Assembly: GCA_965284315.1 (NCBI GenBank)
Contig: OZ260072.1
Location: 992,001-1,056,000, forward strand
DNA: 64,000 bases
Direction: 5' to 3'
DNA from: PCRC01 sp017848435
Lineage (GTDB): Bacteria > Pseudomonadota > Gammaproteobacteria > Burkholderiales > Burkholderiaceae_C
Part shown: one piece after another, positions 1 to 9,069 of the stretch
Numbering within the stretch: position 1 is the stretch's first letter
Layout of the letters: each line of letters starts with the position of its first letter
Made by a program: the position numbers and the translations under genes
Notes under the pieces: model-generated
Seen by the model: only the letters and a program-made list of their open reading frames with translations
What the model was told of the DNA's origin: nothing
The model's database searches: none

Positions 1-1
1 C

Positions 2-349
2 TCAGAGGCCATCGAGAACGCCGACGCCGCCCTGTTTGAAAGCGGGCTGGCGCTGGGCTTCACGCCCTGGCAGGTGCTGGGGCAGGCGATGCGGCGCGGT
101 TTTTACCCACAGTTCGCGTCCATCCACCTGTACGTCTGGGAGTTCAATGTGCGCGACTCCACCGTGCTGGGCCTGATTGGCGCCGGCGGGCTGGGCCTGC
201 TGGTGAGCGAGGCGGTGTCGCTGTTCCAGTGGGGGCGGCTGGCCACGCTGCTGATCGTGCTGGTGGCGCTGGTGGTGGCGATGGACCGGCTGAGCGCCCT
301 CGTCCGCAACCGCGTCCTGCGCGCACCCGGCGTGCGCTACCGCGCGTAG
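2..349 (+). CDS. phnE: phosphonate-type ABC transporter permease, C-terminal part
   Basis: This is the last 115 residues of an inner-membrane permease whose start lies before the window. The visible part holds the cytoplasmic coupling (EAA-like) loop around FESGLALGFTPWQVL, then the YVWEFNVRDSTVLGLIGAGGLG stretch typical of PhnE proteins (established family knowledge), and a final hydrophobic helix (LLIVLVALVVAM). PhnE forms the channel of the PhnCDE phosphonate/phosphite importer. The partner genes must lie upstream, because the next gene is unrelated. The stop is TAG at 347-349. I am sure of the permease class and fairly sure of PhnE over other members of the family; the substrate (phosphonate, phosphite or other) cannot be told. 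Confidence 0.85.
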   Translation, partial: SEAIENADAALFESGLALGFTPWQVLGQAMRRGFYPQFASIHLYVWEFNVRDSTVLGLIGAGGLGLLVSEAVSLFQWGRLATLLIVLVALVVAMDRLSALVRNRVLRAPGVRYRA

Positions 350-463
350 CGGCGGCGCAGGGCGCTGTCACCCCCGGCAACCGTGCGCGTTGCCGCGGCG
401 GTCATGATCGCGGTGGGCCCACGGGCCTGGCGATTTCAACGATGCCCTGAAAGGACCTTGCCC

Positions 464-2437
464 ATGAACCGCATGCACACCGCCCTCTTTGCAGCCTTCT
501 TTTCGGCTGCATTCACCACCAGTCCCGGCGTGTCGGCCCAGTCAACCACCGCCCCCAAGCCAGCCACCCCAGCCACCGCCCGCGCCAACCAGGCGGTGGC
601 GCACAGCATGGCCTTCAATGACCAGCGCGACTTTGCCGACGCCACACGCGGCCTGATTGCCACGCTGCCCGACCCGCTGGTGAAGGCGGCAGACGGCAAA
701 TTGGTGTGGGACGCCAACCGCTACGACTTCATCACCGGCGACGCGCCGGCCACCGTGAACCCCAGCCTGTGGCGGCAGGAAAAGCTCAACAACGTGCGCG
801 GCCTGTTCAAGGTGGTCGATGGCATCTACCAGATCCGCGGCTACGACATCGCCAACATGACGCTGGTGGAGGGCAAGACCGGCTGGATCGTCATCGACAC
901 GCTGCTCACCGCCGAAATCGCCCGCAGCACGCTGGCTTTTGCGCTGGACAAGCTGGGCAGCAAGAAGCCGGTGGTCGCGGTGATCTACACCCACAGCCAT
1001 GCCGACCACTACGGCGGTGTGCGCGGCGTCATCAACGAGGCCGACGTGCTGGCGGGCAAGGTGAAGGTGATCGCGCCCGAAGGCTTCATGGACAACGCGG
1101 TGGCCGAGAACGTGCTGGCCGGCAACGCCATGGCACGCCGCGCCACCTACCAGTTCGGCGCGGGGCTCGACGCCAACGCGCGCCAGGGCGTGGGCAGCGG
1201 GCTGGGCAAGGCGCTCAGCAGCGGCACGATGGGGCTGATCCCGCCGACCGACACGGTGAGCAAGACCGGCGAGGAGATCACGGTGGACGGCGTGCGCATC
1301 GTGTTCCAGATGGCGCAGGGCTCCGAGGCGCCGTCGGAAATGATGTTCTATTTCCCCGACAAGAAGGCGCTGTGCCTCTCCGAAGTGCTGACCAAGCACA
1401 TGCACAACATCTACACCATCCGCGGTGCCAAGCTGCGCGACGCGTTGGCCTGGAGCAAGTACGCCAACGAGGCACTCGACCTGTACCCCGACGTGGAAGT
1501 GGCCTTTGCCAGCCACCACTGGCCAACCTGGGGCACCACCAGCATCCGCCAGTACATCGCCAACCAGCGCGACACCTACCGCTTTGTGCACGACCAGGCC
1601 ATGAACCTCGCCAACAAGGGCCAGACCCTGGACGAGATCGGCGACGCCACCTTCTTCCCCAAGGCGCTGGCCGCCGACGCGAGTTCGCGCGGCTACTACG
1701 GCACGCTGAGCCACAACCTGCGCGGCGTCTACAACTTCTACCTCGGTTACTACGATGCCAACCCGGCCAGCCTGCACCGGCTGCCACCCACTGAAACGGC
1801 GAAGCGCTACGTGGCCGCGATGGGCGGCGAAGCGGCGGTGCTGGCCACCGCGCAGACAGCCTTTGACGCCGGCGACTTCCGCTGGGTGGCCGAGCTGGTG
1901 AACCATGTGGTGTTTGCCAACCCCGATAACACCGCAGCCCGAGCGCTGCAGGCCGACGCGCTGGAACAACTCGGCTACCAGGCTGAGGCCGGCACCTGGC
2001 GCAACGCCTACCTGGTCGGTGCGAAGGAGCTGCGTGATGGCGTGCTGAAACCGCCCACCTCCACCCAGGGGCCGGACGTGGTGCGTGGCATGAACCAGGA
2101 ACTGCTGTTCGACTACATCGCGCTGCGGCTCAACCACCAGAAAACCGACGGCCTGCAGGCCGCCATCAGCCTGGTGTTCACCGACCTGAAGGAAACCTGG
2201 GCGCTGGAGCTGTCGAACGCGGTGCTGAACAACACCAAAAACCGGGTGCTGAAAAACCCCGACGTCACCCTCACGCTCACCCGCCCGGCTTTCCTCGCGA
2301 TGCTGCTGCAGGGCAAGAAGCTGCCCGAGCTGGTGCAGGCCGGCGCGGTGAAGGTGGAAGGCAACCCGCAGGTACTGGCGGCGGTGTTCGGCAACGTCGA
2401 GTCGTTCAACCCCTACTTCAACATCGTCACACCCTAA
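464..2437 (+). CDS. secreted alkyl/aryl-sulfatase (SdsA1/BDS1 type)
   Basis: This 657-residue metallo-beta-lactamase-fold sulfatase hydrolyses primary alkyl sulfates such as SDS to the alcohol and sulfate. The N-terminus is a signal peptide (MNRMHTALFAAFFSAAF, ending near VSAQ), so it acts in the periplasm or outside. The zinc motif THSHADHYGG lies near residues 176-185, and ASHHWPTWG further on is another family hallmark. The last ~130 residues match the SCP2-like lipid-binding domain of this family (LTLTRPAFLAMLLQGKKLPEL). I chose ATG 464 because AAAGGA precedes it and it opens directly on the signal peptide; an in-frame upstream start at 383 would bury the signal. Length agrees with SdsA1. 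It appears monocistronic and ends just before repeat copy 2438-2505. Confidence 0.92.
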   Translation: MNRMHTALFAAFFSAAFTTSPGVSAQSTTAPKPATPATARANQAVAHSMAFNDQRDFADATRGLIATLPDPLVKAADGKLVWDANRYDFITGDAPATVNPSLWRQEKLNNVRGLFKVVDGIYQIRGYDIANMTLVEGKTGWIVIDTLLTAEIARSTLAFALDKLGSKKPVVAVIYTHSHADHYGGVRGVINEADVLAGKVKVIAPEGFMDNAVAENVLAGNAMARRATYQFGAGLDANARQGVGSGLGKALSSGTMGLIPPTDTVSKTGEEITVDGVRIVFQMAQGSEAPSEMMFYFPDKKALCLSEVLTKHMHNIYTIRGAKLRDALAWSKYANEALDLYPDVEVAFASHHWPTWGTTSIRQYIANQRDTYRFVHDQAMNLANKGQTLDEIGDATFFPKALAADASSRGYYGTLSHNLRGVYNFYLGYYDANPASLHRLPPTETAKRYVAAMGGEAAVLATAQTAFDAGDFRWVAELVNHVVFANPDNTAARALQADALEQLGYQAEAGTWRNAYLVGAKELRDGVLKPPTSTQGPDVVRGMNQELLFDYIALRLNHQKTDGLQAAISLVFTDLKETWALELSNAVLNNTKNRVLKNPDVTLTLTRPAFLAMLLQGKKLPELVQAGAVKVEGNPQVLAAVFGNVESFNPYFNIVTP

Positions 2438-2505
2438 AGCTATATTTTTAATAGCTTAAAACACAGCAAGGGCGCTGGCCAGCGGCTTATTTTTCTTGAA
2501 ATGAG
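2438..2505 (+). repeat. dispersed short repeat, copy 1 (subtype with GGGCGCTGGCC core)
   Basis: The copy begins with AGCTATATTTTTAATAGCTT and ends near CTTGAAATG. It shares the AATAGCT start and the TTT...CTTGAAA end with the other copies but has a different middle. It lies between two convergent genes and contains the stop codon (TAA at 2489-2487) of the leftward MFS gene. Confidence 0.55.
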
Positions 2506-3683
2506 ACGCTGGAGGGCTCGCCGGCATGCCGCAGCAGCGGCCACAGCCCCCACAGGCCGAGCGCCGGCCCCAGGGCCAGCCAGGGCATCAGCGTGGCCAC
2601 CGGGTGGTGGGCCGACAGCGCCACGAACAGCACGATGCTGACCACCGAAATCGCAAAGCCGATGCTGTTGCTCAGCGTCAGCACGCTGCCCACCGCCTGC
2701 GGTGGCGCGTTGCGGGCGGTGAGCGCTGAGAACTGCGGCGAGTCGCCCGACACGGTGATGCCCCAGACCAGCAACCACAGGTAGAACGCCACATCCCCCG
2801 CGCCCGCCAGCCAGGGCGCGAGCAGGCAACACAGGCCGCTGGTGGCCAGCTGCACACCGGCCACCCGGGCGCTGCCCCAGCGCCGCGCCAGCAGGCCGCC
2901 GCCCACACAGCCCAGCACCCCTGCGCCCAGCACGAAAAAAGCCGCAGCCGACAGTGCCGCGCCCTGCAGCCGGCTGGCCAGCAGCAGCGGCACCAGCACC
3001 CACATGGTGTACAGCTCCCACATGTGGCCAAAGTAGCCCAGCACCGAGGCGCGCACTTTGCGGTCGGTCCACAGCACCGCCAACGCCCGCCATTGCAACG
3101 GCGCGGCCTTGGGTGCGGCGGGTGGCTCGGGCAGGCCCCAGTACAACAACACCCCGCCCAGCGCCGCCAGAAAGGCCACGCCCAGCATCACGCTGGGCCA
3201 GGGCAACTGGCTGCTCAGCGCCCGCAGGCCGTGTGGGCTGGCCGAGCCCAGCACCAGCGCCCCCAGCAGCAGGCCCAGCGCGGCGCCCAGGCCCTGGCGG
3301 TACCACTGGGCCGCGATCTTCATGCCCACCGGGTAGATGCCGGCCAGAAAGAAGCCGGTGGCGGCCCGCCACAGCAGCAGTGCGGTGAAGTGCTGCACCA
3401 TGGCCCAGGCCGCCACGGTGCAGGCGGCACCGGCCAGCGCACACAGCAGGAACACCCGGCGGGCGGGGAAACGGTCGGCAATGGTGAGCAGCGAAAACAC
3501 CAGCGTGCCGATGATGAAACCGATCTGCAACGCCGAAGTGAGCGTGCCCACCGCGGTGGCGGGCCAGCCGAAGTCGCGCTGCAGATCGGGCATCACCGCG
3601 TTGACGGTGAACCACAGCGAGGTACCGGCAAACTGCGCCAGCACCAGCACCGGCAACACGCGACGGGGAACGGCCTCGGTCAC
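2487..3683 (-). CDS. MFS transporter
   Basis: This 398-residue inner-membrane transporter is predicted to have 12 membrane segments, starting with VLPVLVLAQFAGTSLWFTVNAVMPDLQRDFG. Gly/Ala-rich helices and the short basic loop between helices (RFPARRVFLL) fit the major facilitator superfamily. The likely start is GTG at 3683; the first in-frame ATG comes after helix 1. It is the third gene of a leftward psd-purT-MFS run, 15 bp after purT. The last residues (SVSFQEK) and the stop codon are supplied by a dispersed repeat, so the natural C-terminus may have been replaced. The substrate is unknown. Confidence 0.85.
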   Translation of the reverse strand: MTEAVPRRVLPVLVLAQFAGTSLWFTVNAVMPDLQRDFGWPATAVGTLTSALQIGFIIGTLVFSLLTIADRFPARRVFLLCALAGAACTVAAWAMVQHFTALLLWRAATGFFLAGIYPVGMKIAAQWYRQGLGAALGLLLGALVLGSASPHGLRALSSQLPWPSVMLGVAFLAALGGVLLYWGLPEPPAAPKAAPLQWRALAVLWTDRKVRASVLGYFGHMWELYTMWVLVPLLLASRLQGAALSAAAFFVLGAGVLGCVGGGLLARRWGSARVAGVQLATSGLCCLLAPWLAGAGDVAFYLWLLVWGITVSGDSPQFSALTARNAPPQAVGSVLTLSNSIGFAISVVSIVLFVALSAHHPVATLMPWLALGPALGLWGLWPLLRHAGEPSSVSFQEK

Positions 3684-3698
3684 GTCAAGGCCAGGGCG

Positions 3699-4901
3699 TC
3701 AGGCGACGCGGGGCTTGACCTTGGAGGCGGCCAGCTTGGCGTTGCGGCGGGCCACTTCGACGTCGCTGTCAAAGGCCAGCGCCACACCCATGCGGCGTTT
3801 GACAAAACTCTCGGGTTTGCCGAACAGGCGGATGTCGGTGCCCGGCACCCGCAGCGCCTCGGCCACGCCGTCGAACACGATGCCTTGCGCGTCCACACCG
3901 CCGTAGATCACCGCGCTGGCACCGGGACTCTTCAGCGCGGTATTGACCGGCAGGCCCAGAATGGCGCGGGCGTGCAGCTCGAACTGGGTTTGCCACTGGG
4001 TGGTCATGGTCACCATGCCGGTGTCGTGGGGGCGCGGGCTGACCTCGCTGAACCACACGTCTTCGCCCTTGACGAACAGCTCCACACCAAAAATACCCTG
4101 GCCACCGAGGTTGTCGGTCACGGCCTTGGCGATGTCACGGCTCTTCTGCAGTGCCGCTGGCGCCATGGGGTGGGGCTGCCAGCTTTCCACATAGTCACCC
4201 GCCACCTGCACATGGCCGATGGGGTCGCAGAAATGGGTTTCGATGTTGCCGTCGGCACCCACCGCACGCACGGTGAGCTGGGTGATTTCGTAATCGAAAT
4301 CAACGAAGCCTTCAACGATCACCCGGCCGTGGCTCACCCGGCCACCGGCCATCGCGTAGTCCCAGGCCTTTTGCACGTCGGCCGGGCCGCTGATCTTGCT
4401 CTGGCCCTTGCCCGAACTGCTCATCACCGGCTTGACGATATTGGGGTAGCCGATCTTGGTGTCAATCGCGGCCCGCAACTCGGCCAGCGAATCGCAGAAC
4501 ACATAGGGGCTGGTCGGCAGGCCCAGGGTTTCGGCGGCCAGGCGGCGGATACCTTCGCGGTCCATGGTCAGCCGTGCCGCGCGGGCGGTGGGAATCACCC
4601 GCACCACACCGGCGGCTTCCAATTCTTCCAGCATCGGCGTGGCAATGGCCTCGATTTCGGGCACCACCAGGTCGGGCCGCTCTTTCTCAATCAGCGCCTT
4701 CAGCTGCGCAGGGTCGCTCATGGTGATGGTGCGGGCGTGGTGGGCCACCTGCTGGCCGGGGGCGTTCTCGTAGCGGTCGGTGGCGATGGTTTCCACACCG
4801 AGGCGCTGCAGCGCAATCAGCACCTCCTTGCCCAGCTCGCCGCTGCCCAGCAGCATCACTTTGGTGGCATGGGGGGAGAGCGGGGTTCCGAAGGTGGTCA
4901 T
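3699..4901 (-). CDS. purT: formate-dependent phosphoribosylglycinamide formyltransferase
   Basis: PurT (400 residues here, about 392 in E. coli) makes formyl-GAR from GAR, formate and ATP in purine synthesis, bypassing folate-dependent PurN. Visible ATP-grasp features are the N-terminal KVMLLGSGELGKEVLIALQR nucleotide/substrate fold, the YPNIVKPVMSSSGKGQS ATP-binding loop and the HDTGMVTM metal/ATP region. The start was set at ATG 4901 because the text before it in frame has no homology and overlaps psd, whereas MTTFGTPLSPHATKVMLLGSGELG aligns with PurT N-termini. The gap from the psd stop is only 4 bp, so the genes are co-transcribed and probably translationally coupled. Confidence 0.96.
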   Translation of the reverse strand: MTTFGTPLSPHATKVMLLGSGELGKEVLIALQRLGVETIATDRYENAPGQQVAHHARTITMSDPAQLKALIEKERPDLVVPEIEAIATPMLEELEAAGVVRVIPTARAARLTMDREGIRRLAAETLGLPTSPYVFCDSLAELRAAIDTKIGYPNIVKPVMSSSGKGQSKISGPADVQKAWDYAMAGGRVSHGRVIVEGFVDFDYEITQLTVRAVGADGNIETHFCDPIGHVQVAGDYVESWQPHPMAPAALQKSRDIAKAVTDNLGGQGIFGVELFVKGEDVWFSEVSPRPHDTGMVTMTTQWQTQFELHARAILGLPVNTALKSPGASAVIYGGVDAQGIVFDGVAEALRVPGTDIRLFGKPESFVKRRMGVALAFDSDVEVARRNAKLAASKVKPRVA

Positions 4902-4905
4902 GGCA

Positions 4906-5766
4906 TCACAGGTTGGTTGTGGAAGGTTTGCTGCCCATGGCCTGGCCCAGGCACACCGGGCCGGCGGGCGCCCAGTCGGGGTTGAAGCGGATCGTGTCTT
5001 TGGGGAACAACAGCACCACGGTGGAGCCAAGCAGGAAGCGGCCCATCTCGTCGCCCTGTTTCAGGGTGATGTTCTGTGCGGCGTAGTCCCAGGTGTGCAC
5101 GTCGGGCCGGCGCGGCGGGTTCACCACGCCGTGCCAGACGGTGGCCATGCTGCCGACGATGGTGGCGCCCACCAATGTCAGCACCAGCGGGCCATGGGCG
5201 GTGTCAAACACACACACCACCCGCTCGTTGCGGGCGAACAGCCCCGGCACGCTGCGCGCGGTGGTGGGGTTCACAGAGAACAAATCGCCCGGCACATAGG
5301 TCATGCGCAGCAAGCGGCCGTCGCAGGGCATGTGGATGCGGTGGTAGTCCTTGGGGCTCAGGTAGATGGTGGCGAAGTGGCCTTGCACAAACTGCGCGGC
5401 CAGCGCCGCGTCGCCACCCACCAGCGCGGTGGTGGAATAGCGGTGGCCCTTGGCCTGGAAAATCTGGTCGCCCTCGATGGCGCCGAACTGGCTGATCGCA
5501 CCGTCCACCGGGCAGACAAAGTCGGCGGCAGCCAGTGGCCGTGCACCAGGCTTCAGGGCGCGGGTGAAAAATTCGTTGAAGCTGGGGTAGCTGGCCGTGT
5601 CCGGGTTGGCGGCCTCGGCCATGTTGACCTGGTAGCGCGCCACAAAGTCGCGGATGATCCAGTGCGTCAAGCCACCCCATTGGCCGCTGGCGACCCAGCC
5701 GGCAAAGCGGGTGAGTGCCCGCTTCGGTAACAGGTATTGCGGCAGCACGGCCAGACGGTCAGACAC
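4906..5766 (-). CDS. psd: phosphatidylserine decarboxylase proenzyme
   Basis: Psd (286 residues, usual type I length) decarboxylates phosphatidylserine to phosphatidylethanolamine at the inner membrane. The proenzyme cuts itself at the LGST motif, seen here as FLLGSTVVLLFP, and the new N-terminal serine becomes the pyruvoyl group. The DYHRIHMPCDG segment carries the catalytic His region. The start appears to be GTG 5766: the N-terminus (LPQYLLPKRALTRFAGW) aligns with LQYILPK in E. coli Psd. No clear Shine-Dalgarno is seen. It is the first gene of the leftward psd-purT-MFS operon and is divergent from the NodI-type ABC gene across about 93 bp. Confidence 0.96.
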   Translation of the reverse strand: MSDRLAVLPQYLLPKRALTRFAGWVASGQWGGLTHWIIRDFVARYQVNMAEAANPDTASYPSFNEFFTRALKPGARPLAAADFVCPVDGAISQFGAIEGDQIFQAKGHRYSTTALVGGDAALAAQFVQGHFATIYLSPKDYHRIHMPCDGRLLRMTYVPGDLFSVNPTTARSVPGLFARNERVVCVFDTAHGPLVLTLVGATIVGSMATVWHGVVNPPRRPDVHTWDYAAQNITLKQGDEMGRFLLGSTVVLLFPKDTIRFNPDWAPAGPVCLGQAMGSKPSTTNL

Positions 5767-5859
5767 AAGCGCTACCGGTAGTTGAGACGGGCGGATTATA
5801 TCGACGCCCCCCTTTCACACTGCCCCGCCGAAGACACACGGCTGCGCCACAATCACCCC

Positions 5860-6810
<951 letters not shown>

Positions 6811-7605
6811 ATGCAGTCGATATGGAGAGCGCCAGAAATCTCATGGCGCTGGTGGCCGGTGTTCCTGCGCAACCTGCTGGTCTGGCGCAAGCTGGCGATT
6901 CCCAGCCTGGTGGGCAACATCGCCGAACCCCTGATGTGGCTGGTGGCCTTCGGCTATGGCATGGGTGCGCTGGTCGGTAAGATCACGGTCAATGGCACGG
7001 AAGTGCCCTACATCCTGTTCCTCGCCAGTGGTTCCATCTGCATGAGCGCGATGAACGCCGCCAGCTTCGAGGCGCTGTACTCGGCCTTCTCGCGCATGCA
7101 CATGCAAAAAACCTGGGACGGCATCATGAACGCGCCGGTGAGCCTGGACAACATCGTGTTCGCCGAAATGCTGTGGGCCGGCTTCAAGTCGCTGTTCACC
7201 ACCACCGCCATATTGGGCGTGATGCTGGCCCTGGGCATCAGCCACAGCCCCAAACTGCTGGTGGCCTGGCCGGTGCTGCTGGGCGTGGGCATCACCTTCA
7301 GCTGCATTGCACTGATCTTCAACGCCCTGGCCAAGGGCTACGACTTCTTCACCTACTACTTCACGCTGTTCCTCACGCCCATGATGTTCCTCAGCGGCAT
7401 CTTCTTCCCACGCGACCAGTTGCCGGCGGTGGTGAAAGGGGTGTCTGATTTCCTGCCGCTCACCTGCGCAGTGGAAATCGTGCGGCCGCTGTTCATGGAC
7501 CAGTGGCCCGCGCACCCGGTGCGCAACGCGGCGGTGCTGGTGGTCTACACCGTGGCCGGCCTGTGGCTGGCCCTGGCGCTCACACGCAAGCGTTTCCGCG
7601 GCTGA
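6811..7605 (+). CDS. ABC-2 type permease, NodJ type
   Basis: This 264-residue inner-membrane permease has six predicted helices and the ABC-2 signature region near FFTYYFTLFLTPMMFLSGIFFPRDQLP, which is characteristic of NodJ/DrrB proteins. It begins one base after the ATPase gene stops, so the two form a transcriptional and translational unit. An amphipathic N-terminus (ISWRWWPVFLRNLLVWRKL) precedes helix 1. The gene ends 13 bp from a convergent small gene. The exported substrate cannot be inferred, since no glycolipid or antibiotic synthesis genes are nearby. Confidence 0.88.
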   Translation: MQSIWRAPEISWRWWPVFLRNLLVWRKLAIPSLVGNIAEPLMWLVAFGYGMGALVGKITVNGTEVPYILFLASGSICMSAMNAASFEALYSAFSRMHMQKTWDGIMNAPVSLDNIVFAEMLWAGFKSLFTTTAILGVMLALGISHSPKLLVAWPVLLGVGITFSCIALIFNALAKGYDFFTYYFTLFLTPMMFLSGIFFPRDQLPAVVKGVSDFLPLTCAVEIVRPLFMDQWPAHPVRNAAVLVVYTVAGLWLALALTRKRFRG

Positions 7606-7618
7606 GTGCGCCCTGGGT

Positions 7619-7912
7619 TCAGTGGTAAGCCGAGTTGTCCCAGTCCTGCTCGTCCATGTCTTTGGTCAACAGTTCCGCGTCGGCGCGGTCTTCGGCCGGC
7701 AGGTCGCTGATGTCGTCGCCAATCGTCGCCTCCACGTTCTCGTCGTAGGCGGCCAGTTCCTGTGGCAGCTTGACCTTGGTCACCTTGTCCAGCGGGTGGT
7801 AAATCTGGTGCGCCAGGCTTTCCAGGCTCTCGGAATGGTTCATTTCGTACAGCACCGCCTCCGCGTTCAGCAGCATGGCAAAGGGGTTGGCGATGTGGGC
7901 ATTCAAGGTCAT
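7619..7912 (-). CDS. small conserved acidic protein, function unknown
   Basis: The gene encodes 97 residues, strongly acidic in the C-terminal half (DENVEATIGDDISDLPAEDRADAELLTKDMDEQDWD) and with no signal peptide or membrane helix. The middle (IYHPLDKVTKVKLPQELAAYD) is ordinary soluble sequence. I do not recognise a named family but it resembles short hypothetical proteins common in Comamonadaceae. It has a good ATG, normal codon use and no longer competing frame. It faces the ABC exporter genes and is divergent from the hydroxybutyryl-CoA dehydrogenase gene across about 296 bp. It could be a cytosolic regulator, but that is a guess. Confidence 0.65.
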   Translation of the reverse strand: MTLNAHIANPFAMLLNAEAVLYEMNHSESLESLAHQIYHPLDKVTKVKLPQELAAYDENVEATIGDDISDLPAEDRADAELLTKDMDEQDWDNSAYH

Positions 7913-8208
7913 GGTGGGCTCCTGGTGAAAGTCGTTCGGCGAACAAAGTGGTTGGCTGATGGGTTAACTTTAGGCTTGCTCTTTCGCACCTTGAGTCGGG
8001 ACATGGCGAAATCATTTGTCAGAATTTCTCCTACACAACGTGCGGCTTTCCCTGCAGGTGGCCCATGGTTCGTGATGTAGTTCCGGTTTTCTGCGTATTG
8101 GCGGTTTTCAGGCCGCTACAACCAACGCGTTAACATCCCAACCGCACTGTGCCGGCTTGCCGGCACGCCCGTTTTTTCAACCCTTCCTCATCGTTTTTTG
8201 GAGTTTTC
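7913..8208. other. intergenic region between divergent genes
   Basis: No convincing gene lies in these 296 bp. The only structure I see is a GC-rich hairpin followed by a T run near the right end (8149-8177, listed separately), which would stop rightward transcription just before the next gene. Confidence 0.5.
8149..8177 (+). terminator. terminator-like hairpin in the leader of the hydroxyacyl-CoA dehydrogenase gene
   Basis: GTGCCGGC (8149-8156) and GCCGGCAC (8159-8166) form an inverted repeat, followed by GCCCG and six Ts. It is oriented to stop rightward transcripts 30 bp before ATG 8209, although no rightward gene ends upstream. It may be an attenuator or may end a small RNA. Confidence 0.45.
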
Positions 8209-9069
8209 ATGGCTGTTAACACCCCTATCCACACCGTTGGCATCGTTGGCGCGGGCACCATGGGCAACGGCATTGCGCAGGCCTGCGCGGTGGCTGGCAT
8301 TCGTGTGGTGATGGTCGATATTTCTGACGCTGCGGTGGCCAAAGGCATGACCACGGTGGTGGCCAGCCTGGACCGGCTGATCAAGAAAGAAAAAATGACC
8401 GCGGCCGACAAAGTCGCGGCCATGGACCGCATCACCGGCTCCACCAGGTACGAAGACCTGGGCGCCGCGCAGCTGGTGATCGAAGCCGCCACCGAGAACT
8501 ACGACCTCAAGGTCAAGATCCTCAAGCAGCTTGACGGCCTGCTGGCGCCCGAGGTGCTGATCGCCTCCAACACCTCGTCCATTTCCATCACCAAGCTCGC
8601 GGCAGTGACGGGCCGGCCCGACCGCTTCATTGGCATGCACTTCTTCAACCCGGTGCCGATGATGGCGCTGGTGGAGATCATCCGTGGCCTGCAGACCAGC
8701 GACGCCACCCACGCGGCCGTTCACACGCTGGCCAGCGCTTTGGGCAAGACCCCGATCACGGTAAAGAACGCGCCCGGCTTTGTGGTCAACCGCATCCTGG
8801 TGCCCATGATCAACGAGGCGTTGTTTGTGCTGTCAGAAGGCCTGGCCACGGCCGAAGACATTGACGCGGGCATGAAGCTCGGCTGCAACCAGCCGATCGG
8901 CCCGCTGGCGCTGGCCGACATGGTGGGCCTGGACGTGTGCCTGGCGGTGATGGAGGTCTACCTCAACGAGTTTGGCGACTCCAAGTACCGCCCCTGCCCG
9001 CTGCTGAAAGAACTGGTGGCCGCTGGCCGCCTGGGCCGCAAGACCGGCCAGGGCGTGTACAGCTACTGA
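8209..9069 (+). CDS. 3-hydroxybutyryl-CoA dehydrogenase
   Basis: This 286-residue cytosolic enzyme interconverts 3-hydroxybutyryl-CoA and acetoacetyl-CoA with NAD(P). The Rossmann motif GAGTMGNGIAQ sits at the N-terminus, and the family signature GMHFFNPVPMMALVEII carries the catalytic His region. The C-terminal helical domain contains PGFVVNRILVPMINEA and QPIGPLALADMVGLD. ATG 8209 has TTGGAG upstream; the longer in-frame start is non-homologous. The gene stands alone in orientation and overlaps the convergent methyltransferase gene by 7 bp. A role in butanoate or polyhydroxybutyrate metabolism, or in aromatic-acid breakdown as PaaH, is possible. Confidence 0.93.
   Translation: MAVNTPIHTVGIVGAGTMGNGIAQACAVAGIRVVMVDISDAAVAKGMTTVVASLDRLIKKEKMTAADKVAAMDRITGSTRYEDLGAAQLVIEAATENYDLKVKILKQLDGLLAPEVLIASNTSSISITKLAAVTGRPDRFIGMHFFNPVPMMALVEIIRGLQTSDATHAAVHTLASALGKTPITVKNAPGFVVNRILVPMINEALFVLSEGLATAEDIDAGMKLGCNQPIGPLALADMVGLDVCLAVMEVYLNEFGDSKYRPCPLLKELVAAGRLGRKTGQGVYSY

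Noticed and set aside
542..2137. Long open frame (531 codons) antisense to the alkylsulfatase
   Set aside because: Shadow of a well-supported gene; low-complexity translation with no family match.
3024..4985. Long open frame (653 codons) antisense to purT and the MFS gene
   Set aside because: Same GC-driven shadow; purT and MFS have clear family motifs on the other strand.
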